Shown: one piece after another, positions 55,801 to 64,000 of the stretch
Layout: each line of letters opens with the position of its first letter
Numbering within the stretch: position 1 is the first letter of the stretch
Made by a program: the position numbers and the translations under genes
Notes under the pieces: model-generated
What the model was told of the DNA's origin: nothing
The model's input: only the letters and a program-made list of their open reading frames with translations
Database searches by the model: none
From: CAVTLG01 sp963802635
GTDB taxonomy: Bacteria; Chloroflexota; Ktedonobacteria; Ktedonobacterales; Ktedonobacteraceae
Reading direction: 5' to 3'
Length of the DNA: 64,000 bases
Assembly: GCA_963802635.1 (NCBI GenBank)
Contig: CAWDJJ010000001.1
Coordinates: 2,728,001-2,792,000, forward strand

Positions 55801-56293
55801 CATAGATAGACCTGATTTCCATTTTCTCTTGTGCGATACGTTCTTGTATACGCTCTCTCTCAATTTTTTCTGTTTCAAAAAAGTCATGCATCGGCTTGGC
55901 ACCGTCACCTCCTGCTGCAGTGAACTCTTTGTACGCTTGCTCCATTTGATCAACATACGTTTGTAATTTTGGAAGATCAGACGTACTTGCTGTGGTGAAA
56001 TGTCTGTACAATTCACGCATCTTACGATCATTGTCATAGCTGAAAGAGTGCTGAAGCTTTCCTTTTTCTTCATAGAGTGAAGCTAGCTTTGCATCGAACG
56101 TTGCTTTTTTCTTTTTATACTCTGCTTTGGCTTTGTTAAATTCTTTACGTTTTACACCTTCCAAAGAACGCCTTTGTTGCTCCTGTAACCCTTGCTTAGC
56201 TTCTTTCAGAGCGTCGTGTTGCAACACGGCTGCTGAACGTTCACCAGGATGAGTATGTTCAAGTTGAGATGCTGTTTGTTCTATATTCGCCAT
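52810..56293 (-). pseudogene. Large triple-repeat coiled-coil protein, interrupted by a one-base insertion
   Basis: The full reading is about 1160 residues in two frames (56293 to 53411 and 53442 to 52810). One extra G near 53421 (GAAGTTTGAA where repeats 1 and 2 have GAA followed directly by TTC or TTT) causes the break. Three repeats of about 350 residues have the order: KATFDAKLASLYEEKGKLQH; KMRELYRHFTTASTSDLPKL; QMEQAYKEFTAA; IEFEDKNPELIKYL; LPAQKLRDLYRNLTEARTVG; RLVRAIKQPLRDFVQAERGR; FFRTGENIENAIQREDA. The residues are strongly charged and heptad-like. Repeats 1 and 2 are almost identical in DNA over hundreds of bases (for example 54157-54264 and 55485-55592). No signal peptide or known domain is seen. 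The start at 56293 has GAGGAG upstream. Confidence 0.7.
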
Positions 56294-56545
56294 AAGTCTC
56301 CTCAAGTACCATGTGAAAAAGTACCCTCTAGCAGAGTAAAGTGGACCCCTGTGCTTGGTCCGTTTCTTATGATACTGCACATACTAGTAAGGAGTATAGC
56401 TCATTGGCGGGAACAGACAAGAGAGGAAGAAGGACAGAATATGGTTCATGGTTTTGCCAACCCGGCATTATAACGTGGGTAGTGCATCTGAATCTGGCTC
56501 ATCGTGCAGCAGAACAGTATATCATCAGAGAATGTCACAGATCGT

Positions 56546-57691
56546 TTAAAAAAGATCATTGGTCACACCCGCTTCAGGCTCTTCGAGCACATAATTGTCG
56601 AGCGTCGTCGCAATTCGCTTATGTCCTAATTGCAATTGCGCCTGTTTCGGTCCTCGCTTCTTCGCTACTCTGGTTCCCACGAATCTGCGAAAATCGTGCG
56701 GTTTGATCGTAGCTTCCTGCGTTTCAGCATCCACCAACCCTACCTGCGTTCCATACTGTTTCACAATCCTCCAGACAGAGACTGCTGAGAGAGGTTGATC
56801 TGAGAGTCGCGTGTGTTCACCTTCGCTCTTTCCCCCATCGAAGTGCGTAAAGATATAGGCGGACGGTTTGGGACGAACTGCAACCCAGGCCTGGATAGCT
56901 TGATACGCTTCGTCAGACATCGGCACATCGCGGTACTTCACTTCATTTTTACTGCGAATATGAAAAGCCCAGTCGCTGTCCCGACGCACAATTTGATCCA
57001 GCTTGAGCTGCCGGAAAGTATCTACGCGCAGGCCGGTACTAGCCAGGGTGAGTAGGAGCGCACGATTACGCAGTGCCAGGAGATGATCACCCTCAGCCAA
57101 GTCAACCATCTCACGCATGGCATCCGCTTTAATCTCCACCCGATTATGGGGACGCTGATTTTCCTTCAGTCCTTGCATCCGTGCGCCTTCCACTTCCTGA
57201 AAGGCCTTGGCCGTCAATGGATGCACATACCCCTGGTGACTGGCTTCTTTCATCATTTTACGTATGGCTGCTGCCATGCGATTAATCGTTGCGGCGGAGT
57301 AGCCCCGAGCCGCTCCAGGCTTTTTTTCTCTGGCGAGATGGTTTATCCACTGAGCGAACTTCGTGGGATAACAGGCTTGCTCAACAGTACCAGCGAACTC
57401 CAGATAGGCATAAAAATCCCGACAGTAGATGCGTAGCGAAGAGGCATCCAGGTGATGGGACAGGATCGACTGGTCGAAACCGAGATGGGCCTGCATCTCT
57501 TGCGCGCGCTTCTCAATAGATAGCTCAGTAGATGGCTTGATCTTTCCACTGTTATGACGAACATACGTTCCAACGCTTAACGCCATCAGTGGAGAAGGAG
57601 ATGACGAAGCCCAGGGCTGCATTGGCAGATGCATTTCTTGCTGTTGCGCCAGGGAATGATCATACACTGATGGTAAAAGATTATCGTTCAT
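56546..57691 (-). CDS. Tyrosine recombinase / phage-type integrase
   Basis: The 381-residue protein has an N-terminal SAM-like core-binding domain and a C-terminal catalytic domain. The catalytic set is visible: Arg in TLASTGLRVDTFRQL, Lys in RSKNEVKYRDVPM, HDFRRFVGTRVAKK (HxxR), LGHKRIATTLDNYV (His and the nucleophile Tyr). It is full length. The ATG at 57691 has AAGGAG 8 nt upstream. It is divergent from the HTH/coiled-coil gene at 58028 with an inverted repeat between. No att site pair could be found. Confidence 0.9.
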   Translation of the reverse strand: MNDNLLPSVYDHSLAQQQEMHLPMQPWASSSPSPLMALSVGTYVRHNSGKIKPSTELSIEKRAQEMQAHLGFDQSILSHHLDASSLRIYCRDFYAYLEFAGTVEQACYPTKFAQWINHLAREKKPGAARGYSAATINRMAAAIRKMMKEASHQGYVHPLTAKAFQEVEGARMQGLKENQRPHNRVEIKADAMREMVDLAEGDHLLALRNRALLLTLASTGLRVDTFRQLKLDQIVRRDSDWAFHIRSKNEVKYRDVPMSDEAYQAIQAWVAVRPKPSAYIFTHFDGGKSEGEHTRLSDQPLSAVSVWRIVKQYGTQVGLVDAETQEATIKPHDFRRFVGTRVAKKRGPKQAQLQLGHKRIATTLDNYVLEEPEAGVTNDLF

Positions 57692-57766
57692 GCACGTCGT
57701 CTCCTTCAAGCTTCGCTAACAGTAAGTATACCACAGTTCGTCACATTCATGCTCCTACGCGGCTTA

Positions 57767-57812
57767 TTTCAGGGTGCCAGAGTAAGAAAATGCTTCTTTA
57801 CTTACCCTGAAA
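57767..57812. promoter_or_regulatory. Inverted repeat in the integrase/HTH intergenic region
   Basis: TTTCAGGGT (57767-57775) and ACCCTGAAA (57804-57812) are a perfect 9-bp inverted repeat; inside, AGTAAG and CTTTACT pair further. It lies in the 336-bp gap (57692-58027) between divergent integrase and HTH genes, where an operator or recombinase arm site is expected. The remaining gap holds nothing recognisable except AGGAGGAAAG before 58028. Confidence 0.5.
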
Positions 57813-58027
57813 ATACAGTAATTATCCGGTTGAAATCATTCGTTCTGTTCACGAGCAGTATACCTTGCTTTCCACTCACTGTGCAAGCTTCTTGAGCAAA
57901 GGGCATTGACGATACCGACGATTACGTCCGTCAACGAGTGTGACGATATGTGTCGTCAGAGATACCTTCCTCAAAAGGCTTGCGTTTTTTCTGGATCATC
58001 CCTATACTACAGGAGGAAAGAGAAGAC

Positions 58028-59314
58028 ATGCGCGCGCGTTCACCCCCTTCTCTTCCAGGGCTGAATAGAGAGGAGCTACGAGGTGTGACGTCACGAGAAG
58101 AGCTTGATCAGGCTCCCCATGAGGGAAAGAAGCCAACTCGCTTTGTTGAGGAGCTGACCAACGAGAACGATTACTGGATGTCCTTGACCGATGCCGCGCG
58201 AATCACCCGCACGAGTGAGCCAATGGTGCGACGGTGGGTTGCTACAGGTCGCCTTCCCGTAAGAAAGGAGCCGGTCGGTATCAACCAGCGCACACGCCTG
58301 GTACGAGCAAGCGATGTTTCACTCATTCGACCAATTGTGGACCCCACGGCGGCGATTACCGACGACATTCATAAGCTCGATTTGCTCAGTATTCCTCGCC
58401 AACAAGAGCAAATCATGCATGAGCAGCAAAATCTGTTGAAATTGACGCTGGGGGCACGGCAAGCGTTAGAGGAGCATGTCCATCAAACCCAAAGAGCTTT
58501 TGAGCAGAGTGCAGCGGAACTTCAGCAGCAGACGCAGGCATGGAATCACCGTTTGACCTCGCAGCAGACGGAATGGCAACAGGCCCTCAACCTTCAGCAG
58601 CAGTATTATGAAGGAGTAACTGCTCAGGTAGACCAGCAACTTCAGGAAATCGTGCATCGCACTGATGAACTCAGCGATCAAGGATTGCAGTACCAACAAG
58701 AGCTTGCAAGCATCACAGAACATTTTGAGAAGGCTCACACAACAATACAAAAAACCATCCAGGAGGTACAGGGCCATCTGGAGAGACTTGACCAGGATGT
58801 CCATCAGCTATCCCACAGCCTCACCACCGCTCTCAGGCGGCAAGAGGAACGCTTCCAAGGCTTTCTCGCTGGCATAGAGGAGACACTCGCGCGTCACGAT
58901 CAGGAGCGTGGACACATACAACAGAGCATACAAGATATGCAACAAGAATTTTTGGTGCAGCAGGAGACTCTGGTAGCGCAGGTAGAGCAGCAAAGAGGGG
59001 AGATCACAAGTGTCCTGGAGCAGCGATGGTCTGAATTGGCGCAGGAGAGAACAGCGCAACGGGAACAGATGCAGATGCTGGAACACCAGTTGAAGTTAGT
59101 GGAAAGACAGGATCAATCAACACAGCAGATCTGGCGGGCGTATCAGGAGCGTGTTGACGAACAGGATCAACGGCTTCAAACGTTGACCATACTGCTGCAC
59201 AACGAGAGAGCGGCTCGCCAATCGCTCTCGGAGCACCTCACACTTCAGCAAGAACAGGATTCAGGCGCTCGCTCGTCAACTGGAACGCCTCCAGGCCGAG
59301 ACAGCTCTCTCTAA
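58028..59314 (+). CDS. HTH (excisionase/MerR-like) protein with long coiled coil
   Basis: The 428-residue protein has a winged-helix excisionase-like domain at about 48-105 (YWMSLTDAARITRTSEPMVR, RWVATGRLPVRKEP, TRLVRASDVSLIRPI), then about 300 residues of Gln- and Glu-rich coiled coil (EQQNLLKLTLGARQALEEHV, QQEERFQGFLAGIEETLARH). A DNA-binding head with a long coil recalls KfrA-type partition or nucleoid proteins, but the HTH is of a different class. The start at 58028 has AGGAGGAAAG upstream; a longer frame from 57950 is less likely. It is paired with the integrase, so a role in excision or segregation of an island is possible. Confidence 0.75.
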   Translation: MRARSPPSLPGLNREELRGVTSREELDQAPHEGKKPTRFVEELTNENDYWMSLTDAARITRTSEPMVRRWVATGRLPVRKEPVGINQRTRLVRASDVSLIRPIVDPTAAITDDIHKLDLLSIPRQQEQIMHEQQNLLKLTLGARQALEEHVHQTQRAFEQSAAELQQQTQAWNHRLTSQQTEWQQALNLQQQYYEGVTAQVDQQLQEIVHRTDELSDQGLQYQQELASITEHFEKAHTTIQKTIQEVQGHLERLDQDVHQLSHSLTTALRRQEERFQGFLAGIEETLARHDQERGHIQQSIQDMQQEFLVQQETLVAQVEQQRGEITSVLEQRWSELAQERTAQREQMQMLEHQLKLVERQDQSTQQIWRAYQERVDEQDQRLQTLTILLHNERAARQSLSEHLTLQQEQDSGARSSTGTPPGRDSSL

Positions 59315-59577
59315 TGGTGATAGAGAAACTATGTGAGTGTTGAAACTCGTGCCTGGTGTTTCTGCTCGCATTTGCGCTCCTGCCGATACAAGGTGGACGC
59401 CGAGGGCAGCTTCCTGGGAGCTGTGATGGTCTCAGGCCAGGCTTCCGCTCGCAATCTACCGCACGGCAAGATCTCTGCGTTGATATCCGTCATCGTGAAC
59501 GGATCAAGGTCCAATTTTCGGTACGAGAAAGAACGCTATCGCAGCAGGTTGTCCACCCACGTAGTCCTGGCCGTTCG

Positions 59578-60450
59578 TCAGGGCACAGATGAGCCAATCA
59601 CCTGTTGCATTCGCCGCGCCATCGCGCCTCTATATACCACAAAGAGCGCGACAACGCCAATGATACCCAACGCCAACGTTGTCACAGAAACAGTAATACC
59701 AAGTGGAAGAACAAAGTAGGCAACGTTAGGAGCGCCATCCCACAAACCATGCAGAACAGAGACAAAGAGATATGTCACAATCACGAGACCAGTGATACGA
59801 AAATGACGTGGTCCACTCTCATGGAATAAGGCTGCGCCAAGCAAAGCGGTCCAGATACCATGACCAAAGGGCGCAAACAAGCCTCGTATCACTGTTGAGG
59901 TCAGCGAAGCCTGCACATGACCATTGCTGAGCAAAAACATCGTGAAGGCATAACCAGTACTTTCGAGAGCTGCAAAACCCATACCTATAGCACCACCCAG
60001 CAACAGGCCATCCATCGCTGAAGTATGCGGGATGCGTCGCGCAAGAAACGCCACAGCTACAATCTTGCAGCCCTCCTCAATCAGGCCAACAAGCATTGCT
60101 CCCCACAGAGATAATCCCTGCGTAGGGTCCGCTGGTATGGGCACTAATAAAGATTCGAGAACTGAAGCTCCAATCACCCCCAACACCCCACCAGCACAAA
60201 AACTGGCGGCGACCGTGACCGGCGTCAACGAGCTTATATGCTGGTGATCGTACAAGAAAGCCACGAAGACAACTGGGATCAGAAAGTTGCCCAGCAAGAT
60301 GACCGTTGGATAGAGATTTGTGTTGCCTGTCAGAAACATGACAATCGTCGTAACAATAAACAGTGCCAGACCGACGAACAGTGTCTTGAACCATCCCCAG
60401 CCTCTACGAGGTGGAGCTTGAACCGGTGAGGTCCAGGCATTTTGAGACAT
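59578..60450 (-). CDS. PrsW-family intramembrane metalloprotease
   Basis: The 290-residue protein has about eight helices and the PrsW motifs: EE in MLVGLIEEGCKIVAVAFLAR, Glu in GMGFAALESTGYAF, His in APFGHGIWTALLGA and SVLHGLWDGAPN. In Bacillus the homologue cuts an anti-sigma factor; the substrate here is unknown. The ATG at 60450 has GGAG 6 nt upstream and is better than 60462. The 263 bp between the coiled-coil gene and its 3' end (59315-59577) hold no recognisable gene. Confidence 0.85.
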   Translation of the reverse strand: MSQNAWTSPVQAPPRRGWGWFKTLFVGLALFIVTTIVMFLTGNTNLYPTVILLGNFLIPVVFVAFLYDHQHISSLTPVTVAASFCAGGVLGVIGASVLESLLVPIPADPTQGLSLWGAMLVGLIEEGCKIVAVAFLARRIPHTSAMDGLLLGGAIGMGFAALESTGYAFTMFLLSNGHVQASLTSTVIRGLFAPFGHGIWTALLGAALFHESGPRHFRITGLVIVTYLFVSVLHGLWDGAPNVAYFVLPLGITVSVTTLALGIIGVVALFVVYRGAMARRMQQVIGSSVP

Positions 60451-60673
60451 ATGACGCTCCATTTCACAAGCAAAATGTGATTATCCCAATGGGAGAACAA
60501 CCCTCGCGCCTACAATATACAACAATCAGCATGATGGAGACCATTCAAAGGCAGTGTTGAGGTGTTTACTCCACACCCGAAACTTGCGCATACCTCATGA
60601 ATAGCTTAGAATAAGAGCGCAATCTCTTTGATACGCGCCTGTTGCGTCTGCAATGTTACGAAGGAACCGACAT

Positions 60674-60991
60674 ATGCGTGAACTATTACCCGATATAGAA
60701 AAATGGCGTGCTCGGGGTGAAAAGGTTGCCCTGGCAACTGTCGTCAGTATGACAGGTTCGGCACCGCGTAGACCAGGAGCCAAACTGGCCGTGAGCGAAA
60801 AAGGTGAACTCTCCGGTTCTGTCAGTGGCGGCTGCGTCGAGTCCGCCGTCGTGCATACGGCGCTGGAAGTCATCAAGCACGGCACACCACAATTGCTCGA
60901 ATTTGGTATCAGCGAAGAAGATAATATTACCCAGATTGGCCTGGCCTGTGGTGGCGCTATTCAGGTCTTCGTGGAAAGACTGGATTGCTAA
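60674..60991 (+). CDS. XdhC-type N-terminal domain protein
   Basis: The 105-residue protein matches the XdhC/CoxI N-terminal domain: WRARGEKVALATVVSMTGSA, RRPGAKLAVSEKGELSGSVS, GGCVESAVVHTALEV and the GLACGGAIQVFVE end. XdhC proteins help to sulfurate and insert molybdenum cofactor into xanthine-dehydrogenase-type enzymes. AAGGAA lies 9 nt before the ATG. The next gene, 13 bp later, supplies the Rossmann part. No molybdenum hydroxylase subunits are in the window. Confidence 0.88.
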   Translation: MRELLPDIEKWRARGEKVALATVVSMTGSAPRRPGAKLAVSEKGELSGSVSGGCVESAVVHTALEVIKHGTPQLLEFGISEEDNITQIGLACGGAIQVFVERLDC

Positions 60992-61004
60992 GGAGATATG
61001 TCTC

Positions 61005-61784
61005 ATGAGCGAACTGTACGCAGAACTCAAAGACCTGCTAGAGCGTGAGTGCGGCGTAGCGCTCGCCACCATCATACGTGGTCCGGCCTACGTTGGGGGC
61101 AAGCTGCTCGTCTTTCCCGACAAAACCGTTCATGGGACATGCGGCCTGCCCGCACTCGATAGCATGGTTATCGATGACGCAGAACAGGCCATCTGGAGCG
61201 CAGAAGCGCACATACACACCTATACGCTTCCTGATACAGGTACCATGCAGTCCTTCGATATCTTCATCGAAGGCTTCCCTCCACCACCTGAACTGATCAT
61301 TGTTGGAGCCGGGCATATTGCTATTCCCTTAACCACATTTGCTAAGACGCTCAACTACCATGTTGTCGTTATCGATGCACGCGCTAGTTTTGCCACACGA
61401 GAGCGCTTCCCGCACGCCGACGAATTGATCGTCGCCTGGCCCGACGAGGTATTGGAGAAAATGTCGCTCTATCCGTCTACTTCTGTAGCGGTTCTGACGC
61501 ATGATCCAAAGTTCGATGAACCAACATTGCGCGTTGTCCTGGCGCGGCACGTTGGCTATATCGGAGCCATTGGCAGCCGTAAGACCAGCCAGGAGCGAAC
61601 TGAGCGCCTCAAGCAATACGGCATTACAGATGCCCAACTGAGCCTGATCCACGGTCCGATTGGACTGGATATTGGGGCCAACACACCTGGAGAGATCGCA
61701 CTAGCCATAATGGCTGAGATCGTGGCTACGCGTCATAGAAAGCCAGTAACAGCGATGCGCGACTGGACAACCAGATCACATTGA
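61005..61784 (+). CDS. XdhC/CoxI-family protein with Rossmann domain
   Basis: The 259-residue protein has a divergent XdhC N-terminal half (LLERECGVALATIIRGPAYV) and a Rossmann XdhC_C half: ELIIVGAGHIAIPLTTFAKT, VVVIDARASFATRERFP, SVAVLTHDPKFDEPTL, GYIGAIGSRKT and GPIGLDIGANTPGEIALAIM, the family signature. It follows the small XdhC gene with AAGGAG 8 nt upstream and is cotranscribed with it. It lacks the N-terminal Cys motif GGCVE that the small protein has, so the two probably act together. Confidence 0.9.
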   Translation: MSELYAELKDLLERECGVALATIIRGPAYVGGKLLVFPDKTVHGTCGLPALDSMVIDDAEQAIWSAEAHIHTYTLPDTGTMQSFDIFIEGFPPPPELIIVGAGHIAIPLTTFAKTLNYHVVVIDARASFATRERFPHADELIVAWPDEVLEKMSLYPSTSVAVLTHDPKFDEPTLRVVLARHVGYIGAIGSRKTSQERTERLKQYGITDAQLSLIHGPIGLDIGANTPGEIALAIMAEIVATRHRKPVTAMRDWTTRSH

Positions 61785-61949
61785 AACTTCCTGGCTTATT
61801 ACTCGTCTATATGATTATGGATATGTTATTATAAGCAAGGTATTACTTTGATTCTATTCTACTATTGGTAATATTCGAGAGTGGATATACGTACAAGGGT
61901 AGCAGTTAGCATCTCATATTGTGTGCCCTTGTCTGGAAAAGGATACAGA

Positions 61950-63235
61950 ATGTCAGACAACTACAATTCTCCAGACGATCCAACCCAGCCGTCATCGCAA
62001 CGACCACCCTATCAAGGGCAAGGACAACAGGGCAGGATGGTTCTCGGCGGCTTCCAAATCAGCCGCAATCCTCTCAACGTCGTCCTTATCAATATCCGCC
62101 ATCGGGACCACAACAGCCGTATGCACCACCGGGATCACAAGCTATACCTCCTACTGCACCCGCAGGATATCCTAACCGCGCGGGCTACCCACAGCAAGGG
62201 GCACCTAAACGGGGACGTCGTAAGGTCAGAGTTGGTCGTATTGGCTGTCTTACCCTCGTCGCCCTGATTGCCCTGATTGTCATCACGGGCTTTCTCACCG
62301 TCCCCAAAGTATTGGCATTCGGTAGTGCTATCTCTACCCAGTCCCCGCTTAGCACACAGACAGGCTATATGAATACCAGTACACGCACAAACATCCTTAT
62401 CATGGGCTACGGTGGTGGTACTCATCAGGGAGCCTTCCTCACCGATTCGCTCACTATTATCAGTGTGCTTCCTCAGAGTCACCATACCTCCCTGATCTCT
62501 GTCCCACGCGACCTATGGGTACAGGACCCGCCGAATTCGGGTAACTATAGCAAGATCAATGCCCTGTATGAGAATACCTCCAACGATAATGCAGACCCTT
62601 CAGCAGGTGGCACAGCCCTTGACCAGAAGGTTTCTACTATTACCGGGCTGGATGTTCCCTATTGGCTGACCATCGACTTTACTGGATTTAAGAAATTCAT
62701 TGATTCCATTGGCGGCGTGGATGTGAATGTGCCCAACGCGTTTAATGCCTGCTACCCGGCAAACGATGATTCAACCGTCAATGCCAGTTGGATCAAGGTC
62801 CAGTTTAATAAAGGTATGCAACATATGGATGGCGCAACAGCTATCGAGTACGCTCGTGCACGTGAACCTCTTGAAGTATGTAACATGGGCACATCCGAGA
62901 ATCAGGCAGAATTGTCTGATTTCGCACGCTCCGCGCGCCAACAGCTTATCATGCAGGCAGCATTGAAAACAGTCAAACAAATAACAACCTGGCCCCGTCT
63001 CTATGCGGCGCTGGATGCTTTGCAACAAACGATCCGTACAAATATGTCCCTGGCAGATCTGGCTACGTTTGCGCTAAAGATGGACCTGAGTGATCCTAAA
63101 GCCTCTCACATTGGCTTGAGCAATCAAAATGTGCTGCAAGACGCCGTCTCGAGCGACGGAGCGGATATCCTGGAACCAACCAACGGCGATTGGAGCGTTA
63201 TTCCGCCTTATGTAAAGCAACATCTATACAATTAG
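61950..63235 (+). pseudogene. LytR-CpsA-Psr (LCP) family protein with a one-base deletion near its start
   Basis: A good AAAAGGATA precedes ATG 61950, and this frame reads MSDNYNSPDDPTQPSSQRPP, then QGQGQQG before leaving the coding frame. One G seems missing from a G-run near 62030; with it the frame reads QQGQDGSRRLPNQPQSSQRR and joins the long downstream frame: a Pro/Gln/Tyr-rich cytosolic part, a helix (GCLTLVALIALIVITGFLTV) and an LCP domain (TNILIMGYGG, FLTDSLTIISVLPQSHHTSL, ISVPRDLWVQDPP, FIDSIGGVDVNVPNAF, GATAIEYARARE). LCP enzymes attach glycopolymers to the cell wall. As it stands the long frame would need a start without a clear ribosome-binding site (61919). Confidence 0.85.
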
Positions 63236-63471
63236 CAGCCGTTTTTCAAGATGCTCTATGTACAGTCTTGACATCTATAAATCATCCCGAACTTTTGGGA
63301 AGCCTGTAAAGCAGCGGAGCTGGGATAAATTCGAAAAAGTGGGGATGAGGCAAAAAAAAGCCTCCTGCTCAGGCTCTGAGTCGTGTTTGCTGAGCGTAGG
63401 TGAAGCGAGCAAGCAATTCCTCTCTCTTTTGTTGAGTAATGTTGAGTGGATTGGCCGTGTCTCTTAATCTG

Positions 63472-64000
63472 TCAAGCAGCGATTCCTATCACTGGAGTAT
63501 ATTTGTTGAGGTATCTTGTTCTTTTGGTTTCATCTGATACTCCAGCAAGATTGAGGGCATTGGCGGCAAAATCGAAAACTTTGATGAGAGCTACATCGGG
63601 ATCTTGAATAGCATCACGAACATGTTCAGCGTAAAGTGCATTCCTGGCTATGATATAGGCTGCTTGCTCTTCATCATCTGTTCCCTTCTTCACTCCTTTT
63701 TGCTCTGCTATTTTGTCAAAGTCGGGGTTTGTTAAGCCGGAAACGATGCTTCTTACCCTGCTACTCTGGGTAATCCATTCTACTGCATCAAGTGCCAGTT
63801 GTTCTTCTGTTCTCCCCTCTCCGACCTGTCTCTGCGGCACTTTCTGTACTAATTTAGCCATCTGATCTTCTACCGCATCGTGTAATAAGGCAGCCACGAC
63901 AAGGTCCGTTTCCTTTTGAGCCATAGCTTCTAGTACCTGAGAGGTAACGGCAAGAGGATGCTCAATATACAGTGTGCCATCAGGACGAAGTACTTGATCA
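63472..64000 (-). CDS. HD-domain hydrolase, SpoT-like, 5' end outside the window
   Basis: The frame stays open from 63472 to the window edge; upstream of the internal Met at 63924 it reads DQVLRPDGTLYIEHPLAVTS. It continues VVAALLHDAVEDQMAKL, with the HD metal-binding pair in the LLHDAVED form found in RelA/SpoT and related phosphohydrolases, and later VALIKVFDFAANALNLAGV, the equivalent of the SpoT KLADRLHNM region but altered. The synthetase part is not seen. The 236 bp between it and the LCP gene hold a small GAGGC/GCCTC hairpin with an A-only loop (63347-63364) and nothing else recognised. Confidence 0.75.
   Translation of the reverse strand, partial: DQVLRPDGTLYIEHPLAVTSQVLEAMAQKETDLVVAALLHDAVEDQMAKLVQKVPQRQVGEGRTEEQLALDAVEWITQSSRVRSIVSGLTNPDFDKIAEQKGVKKGTDDEEQAAYIIARNALYAEHVRDAIQDPDVALIKVFDFAANALNLAGVSDETKRTRYLNKYTPVIGIAA

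Noticed and set aside
59333..59719. Open frame opposite the 3' end of the PrsW gene
   Set aside because: It overlaps a well-supported gene on the other strand, has no ribosome-binding site and no recognisable motifs.
63347..63364. GAGGC/GCCTC hairpin as a terminator of the LCP gene
   Set aside because: The stem is only 5 bp with an all-A loop, more than 100 bp after the stop, and has no T-tract on either strand.

Overview
The window looks like a chromosomal segment of a Ktedonobacteria-type Chloroflexota bacterium (large genome, soil, filamentous). This is inferred from gene content: NACHT and NB-ARC/WD40 STAND ATPases, a transmembrane Ser/Thr kinase and a kinase-STAND fusion, MalT-like LuxR regulators, DUF4097-type and lamin-tail surface proteins, a YdeP-like molybdoprotein and a methylcitrate-cycle cluster. 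No rRNA, tRNA or CRISPR array was seen.

Layout. 1-5.7 kb: two divergent NACHT genes, one truncated by a 31-bp tandem duplication, the other joined through a sulfatase-modifying-like domain and an Ala-rich DLA repeat to a sedolisin-type protease that is cut off at an IS1-type transposase remnant. 5.7-8.6 kb: methyltransferase and DUF2207 membrane protein. 8.63-9.47 kb: an IS with inverted ends whose transposase lost its DDE core, then a cluster of DnaA-box-like 9-mers. 9.7-17.7 kb: membrane protein, YdeP-like oxidoreductase, two DUF4097-like paralogues, an MMPL exporter with a structured leader. 17.8-26.7 kb: a GT2/GT-C fusion behind a structured RNA candidate, a lamin-tail gene with an in-frame stop, rsfS, folK, a Ser/Thr kinase, a PIG-L deacetylase. 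27-30.6 kb: small membrane proteins and a two-component pair. 30.9-33.9 kb: MalT-like regulator. 34.3-37.3 kb: the most unusual locus, four tandem genes for near-identical 25-26-residue peptides, then a PaaK-like AMP-ligase and a presenilin-like membrane protein. 37.6-39.6 kb: GNAT and a repeat protein with NLS-like basic clusters. 39.6-49.5 kb: two giant NB-ARC/WD40 genes lying between a partial and a full copy of the prpD 3' end. 48-52.6 kb: prpD-prpC-prpB and a divergent GntR regulator. 52.8-59.3 kb: a triple-repeat coiled-coil protein, a tyrosine recombinase and a HTH/coiled-coil protein, probably an island. 59.6-64 kb: PrsW, two XdhC-like genes, an LCP protein and a partial HD hydrolase.

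How genes may work together. The prp genes form a propionate module with twin palindromes in the control region. The peptide genes, ligase and membrane protein are co-directional and closely spaced, with a LuxR-type regulator transcribed away from them, which suggests production and control of a small modified or secreted peptide; this is inference. An unusual number of genes (at least seven) are interrupted by one- or two-base indels, mostly in short homopolymers, so either the assembly carries residual indel errors or this region is decaying.
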